Virus record (IMG/VR): IMGVR_UViG_3300030329_000114
Location: 1 to 34,999 of that record
Origin: a virus
Length of the DNA: 34,999 nt
Reading direction: 5' to 3' (one strand)
Of the stretch, positions 26,682 to 34,999 are shown in pieces. Under the pieces are notes generated by a model. The model was not told the DNA's origin, did not search any database, and saw nothing but the letters and a program-made list of their open reading frames with translations. Both the position numbers and the translations under genes were made by a program. Every line of letters starts with the position of its first letter. Positions within the stretch are counted from its first letter, which is position 1.

Positions 26682-29403
26682 ATGTATTCGACCTTCTCAT
26701 AATTGCTAAAACTGTCATAGGAAGCGGTTGAGATTGTCTTACTACAACCTTTGCATCATTATCATATCCAGATGGGAAACTAATTTCCTTATCTCCGTTA
26801 AATAAAGGAACCGCCTCATCCATTGCCATACTGCTATCTCTAAAAGGCAATCTGTCTAAGTTAGAAGTGTCCGGCCCTATTTCTGCCCCTACTGTATTAA
26901 AAAACCGCACAGTAACACCATGTATGCGCTTTATTTTACCTTGTGCTATACCGTCTTCTGCGCCAGCTTCAAGCCTTAATGTTTCTAATGTAGACCTATA
27001 TCCAAAACCAATATGCACTTTTGAGGCAGACCTATCCAACGTAACAGAACCATTTGTAACCGTTTTATCAGGGTGCGTTGATCCATCAGCCAATATAGAA
27101 ATTATTTCGCCTTCTAAATGATTAAGACTATTAATCGTTGTCGTTGCAGTGCTGTCATATGTCAGACCACTATCTAAATAAAAAGCATCTGTTACATCGT
27201 TTCCAAATTCTATTGTTTTTAAAAATTCTATGTGTCTGACTGTGCTGCCGTCAATTTCTCTTTTAACAGACAAATAAACCTGATCTTCTGCTCCACTTGG
27301 TATAGCTGTTACGCTTTCTACAATAGAAGCCGCCTGATTTGTTGTTGTAAGTCTGGTTGTGTCAGAACTCTTTATTGATAACAAACCGCCAGCAGTAGGT
27401 GATGATTCTTTTATAGTCACCACTGCCGCCGCTGGATTTTCCACTGTAAAATCATCATGTGCGTTGATTGCTGTATAAATATTATCTGCCGTTGTGTTGT
27501 TATTTGTATATGGCCTAAATCCAAGGCTTGATGAAGGTGCTGACCCACTACTTGCTTCAGATGTAAAAGTAACAGTTGTCCCATCACTTTTTGTAAAAAC
27601 AAGAGTAGTTCCAGCAGCTATGTTTGCGTAGTCACTGACAGTAATGGTTGCATGTGCGCTTGTGCCGCCAATGACATGATCGTGCCAACCAATAGCAGCA
27701 TTAGCCCTATCATAAGTTAAACCAACTAAACGCCCATCACTGTGAACAAACCACAAGATTAACTCTGGTTCTTGTTGCCATACCATGTCTGTAAGACCGC
27801 CGCGAGGTATATGGTCAGCCAGTATTGTTAAGTCGATGCCAAGCAACCCATCAGTATCTAAATCAAAAGTAATTTCTTTAACTTTTTCCTGACCTTTTTG
27901 TATTAAAATTGTACTATTACCAGCCCTTACAGGACGAACCTGCGAACAACCAAAAGTGGTTTCTCTCAAAACGTTTACGTTTGTTGGTGTAACTGGCGTA
28001 GCACCTGTGCCACCTGACAAGGTAAATTCTGCGCTAGTTGTCAAAACTTGTAAAAATCTGGCTGGAAGCAAATGTCTAATAACATTCACTTTGTCAGATG
28101 CTATAGTAAAGTTTACTGCTGAGTCATCCAAAGTTCCGGGTGTCATGTTTTCAAAATCAGCCGATACCGAGCCAAATATGGACTGTGGTTGGCCTGTAGT
28201 GCCAGCAAAATACAAACGTTGCTCATAAAGGCCAACAGCTTTAGGGAAGCCCTGATCGCCGCCAAACGCCCCTAACGACCATTTAGTTGTTGTGTTACTG
28301 CTGCTGACAACACTATCGGGCAAAAATCCTTCTGCATTTTTAAATGTAGCCGTTACTTCTGTTGCGCTTGTGTAGCCTGTTATTTTAACGTACCCAAAAC
28401 CACTATGCTGAAACTGCCATTCAAGGCTGCCATATGTTTCTGTTCCAGATAGATGCACTGGCGGCGTAGTACCACTCGTTTCTGTGCCGCTGTCTGTTTT
28501 TTTGTAGACATTGTTTCCGTGTCTTACTAAAGCATTTTGAGCGTACCCAGTGCTTGCTGCCCAAGCATCATGCACAACCTCTATAACTTCTCTAAATCGT
28601 ATTAGTCTGCCAACATCTGTTGCAGCAAACAAGCTAGCTGAAGCTGTAATTGTTACGCTTCCAGTATTTGCAGATGAATATAATGTAGTTGTTGTTATGT
28701 TTTCATCAAGATAAGGCCCATCTGTAAAATCTATGTCGGTCAAAGTAAAGCTGGTAGATGTTGCTCTAGTTAATTTTGCTGGCTCATGGTCTTTGTGCGC
28801 TAAATACAAAACATCAGCAGATTGAGCATGATTGATTTCAAATATGTCTGTAACTGTGTATGTGGTTGTTACCTCAACTATTTTGCCAACTGTGCCGCCA
28901 CTTGAATATGCAGTAAATGCGCTGCTATTGATGCCGGATAACTGAAATGTGTTTGTTGTTTTGTTAGCCACAGTAAATTCAAGATTGTTTACCTGCGTCA
29001 TTCCAACAACGCCGCTAATAAACACCCTATCACCGTTGTTGTACCCATGTGAGTTAGAGGTAACTACCGCTGGATTTGCTGCTGTAATTGCCGTAATCGC
29101 TTTTGTCGCTTCAGTGAGCAAACCACCATCTTTATAAAAACGTATATACAATGCGCCAAATTCAAGAACGTATGCCTGTTCATCACTGTATTCAAAATTA
29201 ACAAGCCTTACTTTACCACCGTCTTTAGAACGACCAGCAAAGTATGAACCCGGCCTTCTGGTAACACCGCCAGAAGGAAAGCCAACCATATTGTTTACGG
29301 TTTGCGCTGCTTCGTTGTATTTTTGTAAATCAGTACGGCCTTCAAGTTTTGGCGATATTTCACCAGCTCGGAAGTTGGTAATAATAGTCGAAACACGAGC
29401 CAT
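26671..29403 (-). CDS. tail tubular protein B (T7 gp12-like), 910 aa
   Basis: This 910-residue protein forms the nozzle at the tail end. The start is typical: TIITNFRAGEISPKLEGRTD, then NMVGFPSGGVTRRPGSYFAG. Conserved middle parts (SIFGSVSADFENMTPGT, PARFLQVLTTSAEFTLSGG) follow. It is longer than T7 gp12 (794 aa). An extra Thr/Ser-rich beta module around residues 600-700 (ITVSDYANIAAGTTLVFTKS) looks like an insertion domain seen in marine relatives. The start follows the tail tube A stop by one base. Confidence 0.9.
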   Translation of the reverse strand: MARVSTIITNFRAGEISPKLEGRTDLQKYNEAAQTVNNMVGFPSGGVTRRPGSYFAGRSKDGGKVRLVNFEYSDEQAYVLEFGALYIRFYKDGGLLTEATKAITAITAANPAVVTSNSHGYNNGDRVFISGVVGMTQVNNLEFTVANKTTNTFQLSGINSSAFTAYSSGGTVGKIVEVTTTYTVTDIFEINHAQSADVLYLAHKDHEPAKLTRATSTSFTLTDIDFTDGPYLDENITTTTLYSSANTGSVTITASASLFAATDVGRLIRFREVIEVVHDAWAASTGYAQNALVRHGNNVYKKTDSGTETSGTTPPVHLSGTETYGSLEWQFQHSGFGYVKITGYTSATEVTATFKNAEGFLPDSVVSSSNTTTKWSLGAFGGDQGFPKAVGLYEQRLYFAGTTGQPQSIFGSVSADFENMTPGTLDDSAVNFTIASDKVNVIRHLLPARFLQVLTTSAEFTLSGGTGATPVTPTNVNVLRETTFGCSQVRPVRAGNSTILIQKGQEKVKEITFDLDTDGLLGIDLTILADHIPRGGLTDMVWQQEPELILWFVHSDGRLVGLTYDRANAAIGWHDHVIGGTSAHATITVSDYANIAAGTTLVFTKSDGTTVTFTSEASSGSAPSSSLGFRPYTNNNTTADNIYTAINAHDDFTVENPAAAVVTIKESSPTAGGLLSIKSSDTTRLTTTNQAASIVESVTAIPSGAEDQVYLSVKREIDGSTVRHIEFLKTIEFGNDVTDAFYLDSGLTYDSTATTTINSLNHLEGEIISILADGSTHPDKTVTNGSVTLDRSASKVHIGFGYRSTLETLRLEAGAEDGIAQGKIKRIHGVTVRFFNTVGAEIGPDTSNLDRLPFRDSSMAMDEAVPLFNGDKEISFPSGYDNDAKVVVRQSQPLPMTVLAIMRRSNTFDA

Positions 29404-29404
29404 G

Positions 29405-30001
29405 TTACAGCCTTATATTAGTAAAATCGTCTGCCTGTGGTTGTTCAGGGTAGCCTTCCATACTGTCAACACCCTTTGCTTCCTTTAAACGCGATTCATA
29501 AACGCCAAACATAGCTTGCGATACACTATTACTGCCTGTAATGCCATACGCTATTTCAGACGCTAGCCTTGCTGATATAGCTTTGTTAAGAAGTGAATCG
29601 TATTGCTCTGTATCTTCTAAACGCCCAATGTAAATAATATTACAAGTTCCCTCGTTAGATAAGATTTTTCTACCTTCTATTTTAAACATTACATTACTAT
29701 CGTATGCAGCTTGCTCATTGTTTACATTGCTGTTCCAAAAAGAAAGCACACGCAAACAAAAAGGGTCTGATGGCAAAGTAAATTGATAGGTAAAACCAAA
29801 GTCAGGCGCAGTTGTATCTTGCGCTAAATTTTTTCTTGTTACAGCTACGTTCCAAGGATGAGAACGTAAAACAGCATCCCTAACATCGTCAAAGTTGCCA
29901 TTACAAAGTCTAGCCTCTTTTGAGTTTTCTGTTAAAGATGTAATGTTAGCAGCACCCAACAAATCTAACGCTCTGTTACACAGATCAACCACTGATGCCA
30001 T
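29405..30001 (-). CDS. tail tubular protein A (T7 gp11-like), 198 aa
   Basis: This protein forms the adaptor ring below the portal. The N-terminus SVVDLCNRALDLLGAANITS and the element RSHPWNVAVTRKNLAQ are hallmarks of the family. T7 gp11 is 196 residues, so the length fits. I set the start at 30001, with AGGAG six bases upstream; the frame stays open to 30058 but that includes the terminator region. It is the first gene after the transcription terminator. Confidence 0.92.
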   Translation of the reverse strand: MASVVDLCNRALDLLGAANITSLTENSKEARLCNGNFDDVRDAVLRSHPWNVAVTRKNLAQDTTAPDFGFTYQFTLPSDPFCLRVLSFWNSNVNNEQAAYDSNVMFKIEGRKILSNEGTCNIIYIGRLEDTEQYDSLLNKAISARLASEIAYGITGSNSVSQAMFGVYESRLKEAKGVDSMEGYPEQPQADDFTNIRL

Positions 30002-30054
30002 AGCAAACTCCTGAATGGTGGTGGGGGAGTGCCTGCCCGGATTTAACTCCCCTA

Positions 30055-30088
30055 CCATAAAAGAGGAGGCAGCTTAAACCGCCCCCTC
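30055..30088 (-). terminator. intrinsic terminator after the capsid genes
   Basis: On the minus strand a ten-base-pair stem (30088-30079 with 30072-30063, two G-T pairs) and a six-base loop are followed by TTTTAT. It lies between the decoration-like gene and tail tube A, where T7 has its late terminator T-phi. With a short T-run it should be partial, giving more capsid than tail mRNA. Confidence 0.82.
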
Positions 30089-30095
30089 AATCTTT

Positions 30096-30578
30096 TTAGT
30101 TTACAACATAGTGAATAATAAACGACATATCGCCACCAGTGCCACCTGTGGCATTGAATGTAGCGGCTATGTAATAATACCCACCCGGATCAGTTGACGC
30201 TCCTGCATTTGTATACAGTTTCGCACCAATCGTGTTGATGTCTGCTGCTTCTGTTCGCACATCTGCAACCGCTGTAGTGCCATCTGCAACTGACGTTGCA
30301 TAAAAGTCTTCGTCTACGACAGTTCCATCTGTTTGATAGATGCCAACATTAAATGTGCAGCTACCGCCTAATCCATCTGCCGCAACCTGAATGGCTGTGA
30401 TAGACGCATTACTTGGTATTGGGGCAAGCATAACAATATCATCGTCAGTGCTATCCCCTGCCGCTAATGCGATTGTGCCTTGAGCAACACGCAAAACACC
30501 GTGTAGCTCTTGGCTGTCGTTGGCAACTTGAGGAGCAGCTTCAAAATTAGCTACAAGATCTGAATTTTTCGTAGTCAT
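30096..30578 (-). CDS. capsid decoration-like protein, 160 aa
   Basis: The 160-residue acidic protein has LHGVLRVAQGTIALAAGDST then IPSNASITAIQVAADGLGG, and ends MSFIIHYVV. This beta-rich layout recurs immediately after the capsid gene of many marine phages, where it is thought to be a head-decoration or fibre protein. Its position between capsid and terminator ties its level to the capsid's. Confidence 0.7.
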   Translation of the reverse strand: MTTKNSDLVANFEAAPQVANDSQELHGVLRVAQGTIALAAGDSTDDDIVMLAPIPSNASITAIQVAADGLGGSCTFNVGIYQTDGTVVDEDFYATSVADGTTAVADVRTEAADINTIGAKLYTNAGASTDPGGYYYIAATFNATGGTGGDMSFIIHYVVN

Positions 30579-30592
30579 AACTTGCCACTCCT

Positions 30593-31456
30593 TTAAGCTG
30601 ATTCGTCACAGTCAATCTGGACAACTTTTTCTTCTTCCATGCGAGTAGCACCGATGCTCATGCAATAGTAGACTTGCGTTGCGTAACCTTTGTCAGAACG
30701 CTCATCTATTCTTGCCATTACATCTTTACCAATCGCCAAAGCAAGACCATCCTCTGCCCATGCAATACATGAACGGATGTTTCCAGATTTTGACAAACGG
30801 TTTGATACAATAAAGGTAAATCCCATAAATTGATTAACCTCACCCTGTACTAAGGCTTTGACCGTGTTAAAGTCACTGCTAGTAACGCTTGTGTCACCTA
30901 ACAATGCTTCAATTTGGTCTGGGCCAACAGCAACGTACCTTGGTATTGACGGATCAACTGATGCAAGGTCTAAGGTCTTTTTGGCAGTCCTTAGTTTTGC
31001 AACAGAAAGATCTGCACTACCGTGAGCAATTTGCTGACCAGCAGGAAGCGTAGTAGCTGTGCTACCTGTTTCTCCAGTATATGCAGTACCCAAAGCCGCA
31101 GTAATAAGCTCATCATCCATTGCCCTACCCATAGCAAAAGCACTAGCTTGAGCATAGGCAGACGTTGGATCGATCAAGAGTCTTACCTTATCCTGCTGAT
31201 CTATCAAATCAGCGTATTCATAGTCCACAAGACTCACCCTGCGTCTAGCTTGGGGTGTGTCAATTTGGGGAGTGTCAGAATGACGCGAAGTGCGTTTTTG
31301 TGCTGTCGCTACCCCTACTTGGTCAAAAAAGGCATTTTTGCCAGTAATACTTTCTACACGCACAGCATCCCTTAAAAGAGAACCTTTTTGCTGTGATAGC
31401 ATCTGCACGTTGGCAGAGTATTGCTGGACAAATGCCGTGGTTACTTCAATAGACAT
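30593..31456 (-). CDS. major capsid protein, 287 aa
   Basis: The 287-residue protein builds the shell, presumably with an HK97-type fold. Supporting features are the position after the scaffold, a lead segment STTAF-like (EVTTAFVQQYSANVQMLSQQ), the helix DDELITAALGTAYTG, and a strand-rich C-terminal part (CIAWAEDGLALAIGKDVMAR). It is shorter than T7 gp10A (345), and it belongs to the smaller capsid group seen in marine podophages. A GGAGACAGAG site precedes the ATG. Confidence 0.85.
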   Translation of the reverse strand: MSIEVTTAFVQQYSANVQMLSQQKGSLLRDAVRVESITGKNAFFDQVGVATAQKRTSRHSDTPQIDTPQARRRVSLVDYEYADLIDQQDKVRLLIDPTSAYAQASAFAMGRAMDDELITAALGTAYTGETGSTATTLPAGQQIAHGSADLSVAKLRTAKKTLDLASVDPSIPRYVAVGPDQIEALLGDTSVTSSDFNTVKALVQGEVNQFMGFTFIVSNRLSKSGNIRSCIAWAEDGLALAIGKDVMARIDERSDKGYATQVYYCMSIGATRMEEEKVVQIDCDESA

Positions 31457-31497
31457 CTCTGTCTCCTTTTACCTAATGACATTTGATTTGCAGACTG

Positions 31498-31716
31498 CTA
31501 CCCGACAGCTCGGACACTCCTAGAATTTTTAGCCTTCATATGGCTTTCGTCTTTCCGATTGTCAGCAAGACGAGTTTCCCCGCTACCCTGCATTACCCAC
31601 TCGTAGTATTTATCTGCAAGTAGGTGTGGCTCCATAATACCACGACTTGTGCCATTTTCAACAGCTAGTCGCAAACATTCAAGCCTTATTTCTTTTGTTG
31701 TCAAAGCGTCAACCAT
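31498..31716 (-). CDS. small protein between scaffold and capsid, 72 aa
   Basis: The N-terminal two thirds form a conserved late-phage helix (LTTKEIRLECLRLAVENG), then a short linker, Tyr/Trp (DKYYEWVMQGSG) and a basic tail. Proteins with this element are common next to the capsid genes of podophages; no function is known. It overlaps the scaffold end by eight bases; GGGG lies seven bases before the ATG. Confidence 0.65.
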   Translation of the reverse strand: MVDALTTKEIRLECLRLAVENGTSRGIMEPHLLADKYYEWVMQGSGETRLADNRKDESHMKAKNSRSVRAVG

Positions 31717-32554
31717 GCACGATCCCCATTAAGTGCTGCACTCTATCAATAGCCCTTTGCCGCACAATAGCGTCTTTGCTGGTATAATCTGCTCCTCGCA
31801 TAATTTCGTCTATCTCTTTTTGCGCTGACTGCTTTGTCATATGATTAACTTGTGCGCCTTCTTTAACAGTATCTTCGCTGGTTACAGATTGCCTGAACTC
31901 GGCAAATTTTGCAAACGTCTTAATAAACTCAGGATGATCACCCAAGTTTGTCCCATCTTGAAGAACAATCTTCGTAATTGCTTCGGTGTCAGAAAACTCA
32001 TCTGCGATAGCTTTTGCTTGTCCAACCTTTTTTTCAAAGCTGGTTCCCCACTCCGCTTTTAGCGCATTAACAGAATCAATCTGGTTTTGATTACGCTTTT
32101 CAATGTCTTCCTTTATCGTGTCTTCAGCAGAAGATTTGTAAAAATCCATTAGTTTTGAGGTTTGTGTTTTATTTAAACCCAGTTCATACGCCACCTCACT
32201 AAATGATTTGGCAACTTCCTCAGTAACTACGGTTCCATCAACAACTATCTCATAGCCTGACGCTGCCTCTGGCCTTCCAAGTCTATCCCAAATCTTTCCC
32301 ATATCTTCTTCTGTTGGGTTAGCTGGCAGTGGCAACTTGTCAGCGCCTATTAGCTTCTGGCTGTTAACGTATGACCTAGCCAAGTTTGGCACATCTTTTA
32401 TAGGCGATAGACTTGGATGCTCTCGCAAGTCCTCTGGTATCATGTTCAAAAACTCGTTACCAGACCCACCTGACGCTACCTCTGCTGGCGTTTCAATCGC
32501 TGGCGCAGGGGTTGCCTCTGGCTGGGCTACCTGTTCGGTGTTTTCTAATGACAT
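31709..32554 (-). CDS. scaffolding / capsid assembly protein, 281 aa
   Basis: This acidic helical protein has a disordered Pro/Ala-rich N-terminus (PEATPAPAIETPAEVASGG), a conserved block (LREHPSLSPIKDVPNLARSY, RLGRPEAASGYEI), and a Glu/Lys-rich coiled coil with a C-terminal helix that would dock on capsid subunits. It guides procapsid assembly and then leaves. The ATG overlaps the Bbp19-like stop as TAATG, with AGAGGAG upstream. Confidence 0.87.
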   Translation of the reverse strand: MSLENTEQVAQPEATPAPAIETPAEVASGGSGNEFLNMIPEDLREHPSLSPIKDVPNLARSYVNSQKLIGADKLPLPANPTEEDMGKIWDRLGRPEAASGYEIVVDGTVVTEEVAKSFSEVAYELGLNKTQTSKLMDFYKSSAEDTIKEDIEKRNQNQIDSVNALKAEWGTSFEKKVGQAKAIADEFSDTEAITKIVLQDGTNLGDHPEFIKTFAKFAEFRQSVTSEDTVKEGAQVNHMTKQSAQKEIDEIMRGADYTSKDAIVRQRAIDRVQHLMGIVHG

Positions 32555-32760
32555 TATGACTCCTCTCTCATCATGTTACAAATGTGAAGAATGACTGCTC
32601 TTTTGCCCTCTTCATAAGCTGTTGCATTAGCATCGCCTGCAACATAACTAGGCGTTCTAAAATTACACCTAGACTCTAAATCAGTTAAGACTTTACTACC
32701 GCTATCCGTGTTAAACGTTTGTTTGTAAAGGTCTTTTAACTTTTCTATTTCTTTGTTCAC
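32554..32760 (-). CDS. Bbp19-like phage protein, 68 aa, GTG start
   Basis: This small protein shows the pattern TFNTDSGSKVLTDLESRCNF then AYEEGKRAVILHICNMM, which I recognise as the Bbp19 family placed between portal and scaffold in podophages. It is likely to be a minor virion or assembly factor. The start codon is GTG and overlaps the portal stop as GTGA. Confidence 0.82.
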   Translation of the reverse strand: MNKEIEKLKDLYKQTFNTDSGSKVLTDLESRCNFRTPSYVAGDANATAYEEGKRAVILHICNMMREES

Positions 32761-34346
32761 TTGCTTATCATTCTACTTGCTTGTGCTATTTGTGCTACGT
32801 TTTGCACATCTTGTGCGTCTTCCATAGCTTGCATTTGTTTTTGTTCTGCTTCTGCCCTAGCTTGTCTAGTTTCTTGGATTTCCGCTGATGATCTTAATGT
32901 AGTTTTAGGAACACCAAGCGATTCAGTAACGTGCTTAACTAACCCATCTGGATCTATGTGATCTCCAACAGGAAGCATTTGAGCAAGCGGCATTAGTATT
33001 TCTAACGCTTTCATGGTGCTATTAAGGCTACTTGATTTTTGTGCTCTAGCTAGTGGGGACACATACTCTATGTCTACGTTACGACCTTGTAACATTTCTG
33101 GTGCTTGTTGAATCATATCAGCCCTTAACATCAAAGAAAAAACACGATCAATTAAAGGTCTCAGCATTTCATTCATTAATCTACCAAGCACAGGCCCAAT
33201 AACTCTCATACGCTCTTCTTGACGCTGTATGATTTCTGTAGCAGTCATGTTAGGCGTACCGCCTGTAAGTAACTGGTCAATAAAAAAAGCAGACCTAATA
33301 GCAGTTCTACGCTGATCCTCCATGTTTAAACCAATAGGAATGTTTGCGCCTGTGTTTAGTGGTGTAATTGTATCTCTTGTTCCGCTTCTAAAAAAGTTTA
33401 ATCCCCCCGGCTGCGTTCTAATGGGCAAAAGGAACCCATCATCAGGGACAAGCAATGGAGGATCTATTTGCTTTTGAGCAGCTTGTATGATTGTTTTAGA
33501 CATCAGGTTCAGCATCTTGACATCAGGCAACGCAACCATTGCAGGAGAACGCCCCATTATTTCCCCAGTCGCTTTCAAAAATCGTGGGACAATATAAGGA
33601 AACTCTTGGAAACCGCTTTCAGACAACATGACAGACGACTGCATATCAATGTATATTGAAGCATAAGGCATGTTTTTATTGTCAATTTTTGATTTATCTC
33701 TTTCTTCTCTTGGTATAACCACATGCAGTATTTCTACTTCTTCATCTGGCGTGTCTTTAAATTTTTTAGAAATATAATCTGTTACGTTTTCTAGCCCAAA
33801 CCTTTGTGCTACCTGTCGGACAGGCGACTTATATGATCTAAAAACAGTATCAACAATCCCAAACTGGTTTTCCTGAACGTAAAATTCGGATATGTGTCGC
33901 GTACTAAAACGCAAATCATTGTCTTCCATTTCAATAAACATGCAACCTGTGCCAAATACAACAAGGTCAACATACATTTCATGTACTTCTGTTTCAAAAT
34001 TTGATTGATTAAAAGCTCTCATCATACGTAGACTAGTGTCTTGTAGCCACTCACGAACATCGTCATCACGGCCTATTTCTTCATCTTTAAGATCTAAGTG
34101 AAACCAAGGAGTTGCGCCACTAGTCAACATGCCATGCAAACTAGAAGACAAAAGATCAACAGACTGCAATGCTGTGCCATCAAAAATAAGCTCCATGCGT
34201 TTGTCGCCTTTTGAGCGACTTTTGACAACATCCGCTTTTCTTGGAAGCATATAGTCAGCCAATTCCTGATAATGACTATTCCAGTTATCACGCTGGGTTT
34301 TAATATGTTCGTACCTATCGACAAGACTTTTAATATAAGATTCCAT
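32757..34346 (-). CDS. portal / head-tail connector protein (T7 gp8-like), 529 aa
   Basis: The dodecameric ring at the DNA entry vertex. The family is visible from RYEHIKTQRDNWNSHYQELADYM-type start, DGTALQSVDLLSSSLHGMLT, and TGCMFIEMEDNDL to RSAFFIDQLLTGG and MTATEIIQRQEERMRVIGP. Length matches T7 gp8 (536). The Gln/Ala-rich C-terminal tail (RQARAEAEQKQMQAMEDAQ) is usual. GGGGTAGG precedes the ATG. Confidence 0.93.
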   Translation of the reverse strand: MESYIKSLVDRYEHIKTQRDNWNSHYQELADYMLPRKADVVKSRSKGDKRMELIFDGTALQSVDLLSSSLHGMLTSGATPWFHLDLKDEEIGRDDDVREWLQDTSLRMMRAFNQSNFETEVHEMYVDLVVFGTGCMFIEMEDNDLRFSTRHISEFYVQENQFGIVDTVFRSYKSPVRQVAQRFGLENVTDYISKKFKDTPDEEVEILHVVIPREERDKSKIDNKNMPYASIYIDMQSSVMLSESGFQEFPYIVPRFLKATGEIMGRSPAMVALPDVKMLNLMSKTIIQAAQKQIDPPLLVPDDGFLLPIRTQPGGLNFFRSGTRDTITPLNTGANIPIGLNMEDQRRTAIRSAFFIDQLLTGGTPNMTATEIIQRQEERMRVIGPVLGRLMNEMLRPLIDRVFSLMLRADMIQQAPEMLQGRNVDIEYVSPLARAQKSSSLNSTMKALEILMPLAQMLPVGDHIDPDGLVKHVTESLGVPKTTLRSSAEIQETRQARAEAEQKQMQAMEDAQDVQNVAQIAQASRMISK

Positions 34347-34349
34347 AGC

Positions 34350-34577
34350 CTACCCCAAAATAGTCGGTTTACCGCCAGATTGATTTGCAGACGCAGAATC
34401 GTCCATTAATGCACCAGCAACAATAGTTGATTTTGAGCCTTTTTTCTTTCTTTGCTTTTTCATATTTTCTTCCGCAAGCATAGCGGCTCTTTCAGTATCT
34501 TCTTCACCTGCTTCTGCCGGAGGAGGAGGAGGAGATGGAGGAGGTGGTATATTTATTTTAGGTTTTAAAAATGACAT
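34350..34577 (-). CDS. proline-run pre-portal protein, 75 aa
   Basis: The protein starts MSFLKPKINI then PPPPSPPPPP, an acidic helical part, basic KKQRKKKGSKSTIVAGA, and ends with PTILG. Similar proteins directly upstream of portals (a Pro-rich N-terminus, R/K-x-x-STI and a TxLG end) are common in podophages and may be virion or maturation factors. The Pro runs should need EF-P and slow translation. A GGAGGTG site precedes an ATG that overlaps the previous stop. Confidence 0.7.
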   Translation of the reverse strand: MSFLKPKINIPPPPSPPPPPAEAGEEDTERAAMLAEENMKKQRKKKGSKSTIVAGALMDDSASANQSGGKPTILG

Positions 34578-34930
34578 TACACACCTCCTGTTGGGGCTTT
34601 ATCAATAGGCTTTGCATAGGCCACACCATACTCTTCCATTATAGTGCCAGCACCACCAAGTTTTTTTGCATATTTTGTACGTCTTCTTTTCCCCAAAATT
34701 GTCTCATCATCAGGCACAATTTCCGGCGTTACCTCTGGTGTATATTCAGGTTCGGGGAATTCCCCATAAAGCAATGCTCTGCGTTCTTCGTCTGTAGAGC
34801 CTGTAAGAATATCAAATTTTTCTTTACCGATCTTTTTAACAGGTTTTTCAATACCTATTTCAATAATATCGCCTAAACCTTTTGTAGCTTGTTTTGCAGC
34901 TTTTTTAAAAGTTCTAACAACCCCACCCAT
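34577..34930 (-). CDS. pre-portal hypothetical protein, 117 aa
   Basis: This 117-residue protein has a basic amphipathic N-terminus (RTFKKAAKQATKGLGDIIEI), an acidic Pro/Glu-rich middle (PEPEYTPEVTPEIVPDDE) and a basic KRRRTKYAKK before GAGTIMEEYG. I prefer the ATG at 34930 (GGGG six bases upstream; two bases after the acyltransferase-like stop on the circular map) over the ATG at 34942, which has no site and would overlap that gene. The basic-acidic-basic order resembles virion maturation or head-completion proteins, without proof. Confidence 0.65.
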   Translation of the reverse strand: MGGVVRTFKKAAKQATKGLGDIIEIGIEKPVKKIGKEKFDILTGSTDEERRALLYGEFPEPEYTPEVTPEIVPDDETILGKRRRTKYAKKLGGAGTIMEEYGVAYAKPIDKAPTGGV

Positions 34931-34998
34931 GATTAACCCCATTTATGAAAGCCAAGTTTTTGTGTTTGGGTTCTAAACCATACAAACTGTTTATACCC
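34901..34998. repeat. terminal direct repeat, right copy
   Basis: Identical to bases 1-98. The final window base (34999, a) does not match base 99 (c). The unit length implied is 34,900 bp. Confidence 0.95.
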
Positions 34999-34999
34999 A

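Noticed and set aside
1-34999. Prophage or temperate life style
   Set aside because: Two HTH proteins are present, but there is no integrase, excisionase, attachment site or flanking host gene, so integration cannot be supported.

Overview
The window is essentially one complete genome of a tailed phage with a short-tailed (podovirus) T7-like virion. The first 98 bases recur as bases 34901-34998, so the sequence reads as a circular map of about 34,900 bp cut inside a late gene. Two things suggest an aquatic, probably marine, proteobacterial host: the family resemblance of the tail-fibre domains and many small late proteins to those of marine podophages, and the moderately AT-rich composition by eye. 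This is inference from family memory; no search was run. I see no tRNA, rRNA, CRISPR, IS element, integrase, RNA polymerase, DNA polymerase, primase or helicase.

Layout. A divergent control region (about 2115-2523) has a near-consensus sigma70 promoter on each strand. Four related GGYAA-N3-TTRCC boxes overlap or flank these promoters. The rightward promoter drives a chain of small early genes (2524-6060) ending at a strong intrinsic terminator (6091-6128). Most are unknown; they include a Cro/CI-type HTH and a zinc-binding protein. Nearly all of the first ten are preceded by the same linker, CAACTAGCAA plus an AGGAAT-type ribosome site. A minus-strand island (6232-7770) carries a second HTH regulator, a DnaJ-type zinc-finger miniprotein, a DUF6378-like protein, an adenine-methylase-like protein and a Holliday-junction-resolvase-like nuclease. 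Divergent from it, on the plus strand (7807-10768), is a recombination operon: PD-(D/E)XK exonuclease, winged-helix protein, coiled-coil miniprotein, ERF/Rad52-like annealing protein and four small proteins.

The leftward promoter drives one very long late operon. On the circular map it runs from 2114 down through small and large terminase and an HlyC-like acyltransferase, crosses the window ends, and continues 34930 to 10753. This second part encodes, in order: two small pre-portal proteins, portal, Bbp19-like protein, scaffold, a small protein, major capsid, a decoration-like protein, a terminator (placed like T7 T-phi), tail tubes A and B, four internal virion proteins, tail fibre, fibre-associated proteins and chaperones, a membrane/lysis cassette (EF-hand membrane protein, holin, GH24 lysozyme), a possible frameshifted small gene, and an orphan type III-like DNA methyltransferase. 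Most neighbours overlap as ATGA, GTGA or TAATG, implying translational coupling.

The genes together suggest a phage that uses host RNA and DNA polymerases, supplies its own recombination enzymes and DNA methylation, and sets early against late transcription with one or two HTH regulators acting on a shared operator. The most unusual items are the CAACTAGCAA linker family, the operator cluster, the HlyC-like acyltransferase inside the virion operon, the EF-hand membrane protein beside the holin, and the candidate -1 frameshift gene.
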